A stretch of 8,140 nt of DNA, from contig CALKAJ010000314.1 of NCBI GenBank assembly GCA_937983305.1, forward strand, positions 1 through 8,140. Reading direction: 5' to 3'. Origin of the DNA: an uncultured Ignavibacteriota bacterium. GTDB lineage: Bacteria > Bacteroidota > Ignavibacteria > Tepidaquicellales > Tepidaquicellaceae. The position numbers and the translations under genes are program-made. The number at the start of each line of letters is the position of its first letter. The first letter of the stretch is position 1. Positions 7,023 through 8,140 of this stretch are shown one piece after another. The notes below the pieces were generated by a model. It saw nothing but the letters and a program-made list of their open reading frames with translations, searched no databases and was not told the origin of the DNA.

Positions 7023-8140
7023 ATGGACAACACAAAAGATAAATCCTACATATTAATAGTAGATGACCAGCCGCAAAACATACAGCTAATTGGTACTTTG
7101 CTAAGACCTTACTACCAGCTTTCAGTAACTGATGACGGTTACAAAGCAATCTCAATTGCAAAAAGCAAACTGCCGGATTTAATTTTGCTGGATGTTATGA
7201 TGCCTGAAATTTCCGGATACGAAGTTTGCGAGGAATTAAAGAAGGACCCTACTACAAAAGATATTCCAATAATTTTTCTAACGGCAAAGCACGAATCGGA
7301 AGATATAGTAAAAGGTTTTAAACTCGGAGCAGTTGATTATATTATAAAGCCGTTTAATAAAGATGAAATCCTTGTAAGAATTTCAACTCACCTGAGATTG
7401 AAAGCTTCGGAAAAAATGCTTATACAAAAGAATGATGAGCTCAAACTTCTGAACAGTCAGAAAGATAAATTTTTCTCAATTATTGCTCACGACCTCAGAG
7501 GTCCTTTATCGGGTTTGGTAGGTTTATCTGAAATTTTAAATAATGAGCTTTCAAAACTGCCGCAGGAAGAAGCGATGGAATTAATAAGCAGTATCAAAGA
7601 TTCCGCGGATAAACTGAGCAAACTTCTTGATAACCTTTTGCAATGGTCGCAGGTTCAGATAGGTTTAATAAAATTCACTCCGGTCAATGTTAATCTTGCC
7701 GCTTTGCTGAATCAAAATATTGAACTGCTTGGCGAAACTGCAAACAGAAAAGAAATTAAAATCACAAACGATACTCCGGAAAATATACACGCAAATATTG
7801 ACGTTAATATGTTCAACACAATTCTCCGCAATTTCCTCACAAATGCAATCAAGTTCTCTTACAGAAAAGGAACAATAAAGGTAAAAACTGAACTAAGCGA
7901 ATCCGGAGAAGCAACAATTTCGGTTGCGGATGAGGGAACCGGAATAAGCAAAGAAAACATCGAAAAGTTGTTTAAGATAAACGAGAAGGTTTTTGCAAGC
8001 GGAACAGAGGGAGAGCCGAGCACAGGACTCGGATTACTCCTATGCAAAGACCTTGCGGAAAAAATGGGTGGAAGCATAGGAGTATCGAGCGAGCCGGGAA
8101 AAGGAAGCACCTTTTCGGTAACATTACCTATAGGTCAATA
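7023..8140 (+). CDS. Soluble REC-HisKA-HATPase histidine kinase, stop codon cut by window edge
   Basis: 372 residues are readable, ending TLPIGQ, followed by TA at 8139-8140. That is the natural end of a histidine kinase, so the protein is probably complete and only the last base of a TAA or TAG stop is missing. The ATG at 7023 lies 2 bases after the preceding stop. An N-terminal REC domain (about 8-122) has D14/D15, phosphoacceptor D57 in LLDVMMP, T87 and K109. A coiled linker (about 123-148) leads to HisKA with H156 in the motif AHDLRGPL, then HATPase_c with N box N270-N274, G1 box D303EGTGI and G2 box T334GLGL. There is no membrane segment and no DNA-binding or other output domain. Phosphorylation of D57 should control activity at H156, making this a second-tier kinase in a relay with the hybrid kinase. 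Its downstream partner is not in the window. Confidence 0.93.
   Translation, partial: MDNTKDKSYILIVDDQPQNIQLIGTLLRPYYQLSVTDDGYKAISIAKSKLPDLILLDVMMPEISGYEVCEELKKDPTTKDIPIIFLTAKHESEDIVKGFKLGAVDYIIKPFNKDEILVRISTHLRLKASEKMLIQKNDELKLLNSQKDKFFSIIAHDLRGPLSGLVGLSEILNNELSKLPQEEAMELISSIKDSADKLSKLLDNLLQWSQVQIGLIKFTPVNVNLAALLNQNIELLGETANRKEIKITNDTPENIHANIDVNMFNTILRNFLTNAIKFSYRKGTIKVKTELSESGEATISVADEGTGISKENIEKLFKINEKVFASGTEGEPSTGLGLLLCKDLAEKMGGSIGVSSEPGKGSTFSVTLPIGQ

Noticed and set aside
1..8140. CRISPR array, tRNA, rRNA, insertion sequence or attachment site
   Set aside because: No regularly spaced repeats, RNA gene signatures, transposase-like reading frames or terminal inverted repeats were seen. 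The window is almost fully occupied by the genes listed.

Overview
The window looks like one end of a draft contig from a low-GC member of the Bacteroidota/Ignavibacteria (FCB) group. The evidence is indirect: an AT-rich genome, none of the genes with a clear Shine-Dalgarno sequence, an exported Asp-box repeat protein of the kind common there, and cytoplasmic hybrid histidine kinases of FCB type. No marker gene is present, so the placement is an inference. Bases 1-46 are not biological. They match the Illumina P5/TruSeq adapter and show that the assembly runs into unclipped library sequence.

Layout: (1) 1-46, adapter. (2) 47-687, minus strand, the 5' part of a gene for an exported beta-propeller-like protein with four Asp-box-like repeats; its 3' end is lost at the adapter junction. 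(3) 688-918, an AT-rich divergent intergenic region with a candidate promoter in each direction. (4) 919-2346, plus strand, an exported von Willebrand factor A (VWA) protein with a complete metal-binding MIDAS site, ended by a strong intrinsic terminator at 2374-2399. (5) 2497-8140, plus strand, three tightly packed genes (gaps of 3 and 2 bases): a FIST-domain sensor protein, a 1131-residue soluble hybrid histidine kinase (coiled coil-PAS-PAS-PAS-GAF-HisKA-HATPase-REC-helical tail), and a soluble REC-HisKA-HATPase kinase whose stop codon is cut after its first two bases by the window edge.

The operon is the interesting part. A FIST protein directly upstream of a soluble multi-PAS hybrid kinase resembles the NosP/NahK arrangement of proteobacteria, where the FIST protein is a haem-based nitric oxide sensor that controls the kinase. 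The kinase also starts with a segment that, from memory, resembles the N-terminus of FIST-partnered kinases. Its second PAS domain has a three-cysteine cluster that suggests a metal or redox input. All phosphotransfer residues are intact (H655 and D949 in the hybrid kinase, D57 and H156 in the second kinase), but no Hpt domain and no output regulator are in the window. The end of the pathway must lie elsewhere. The ligand and signal direction are inference. The VWA gene and the Asp-box gene show no evident functional link to the operon.
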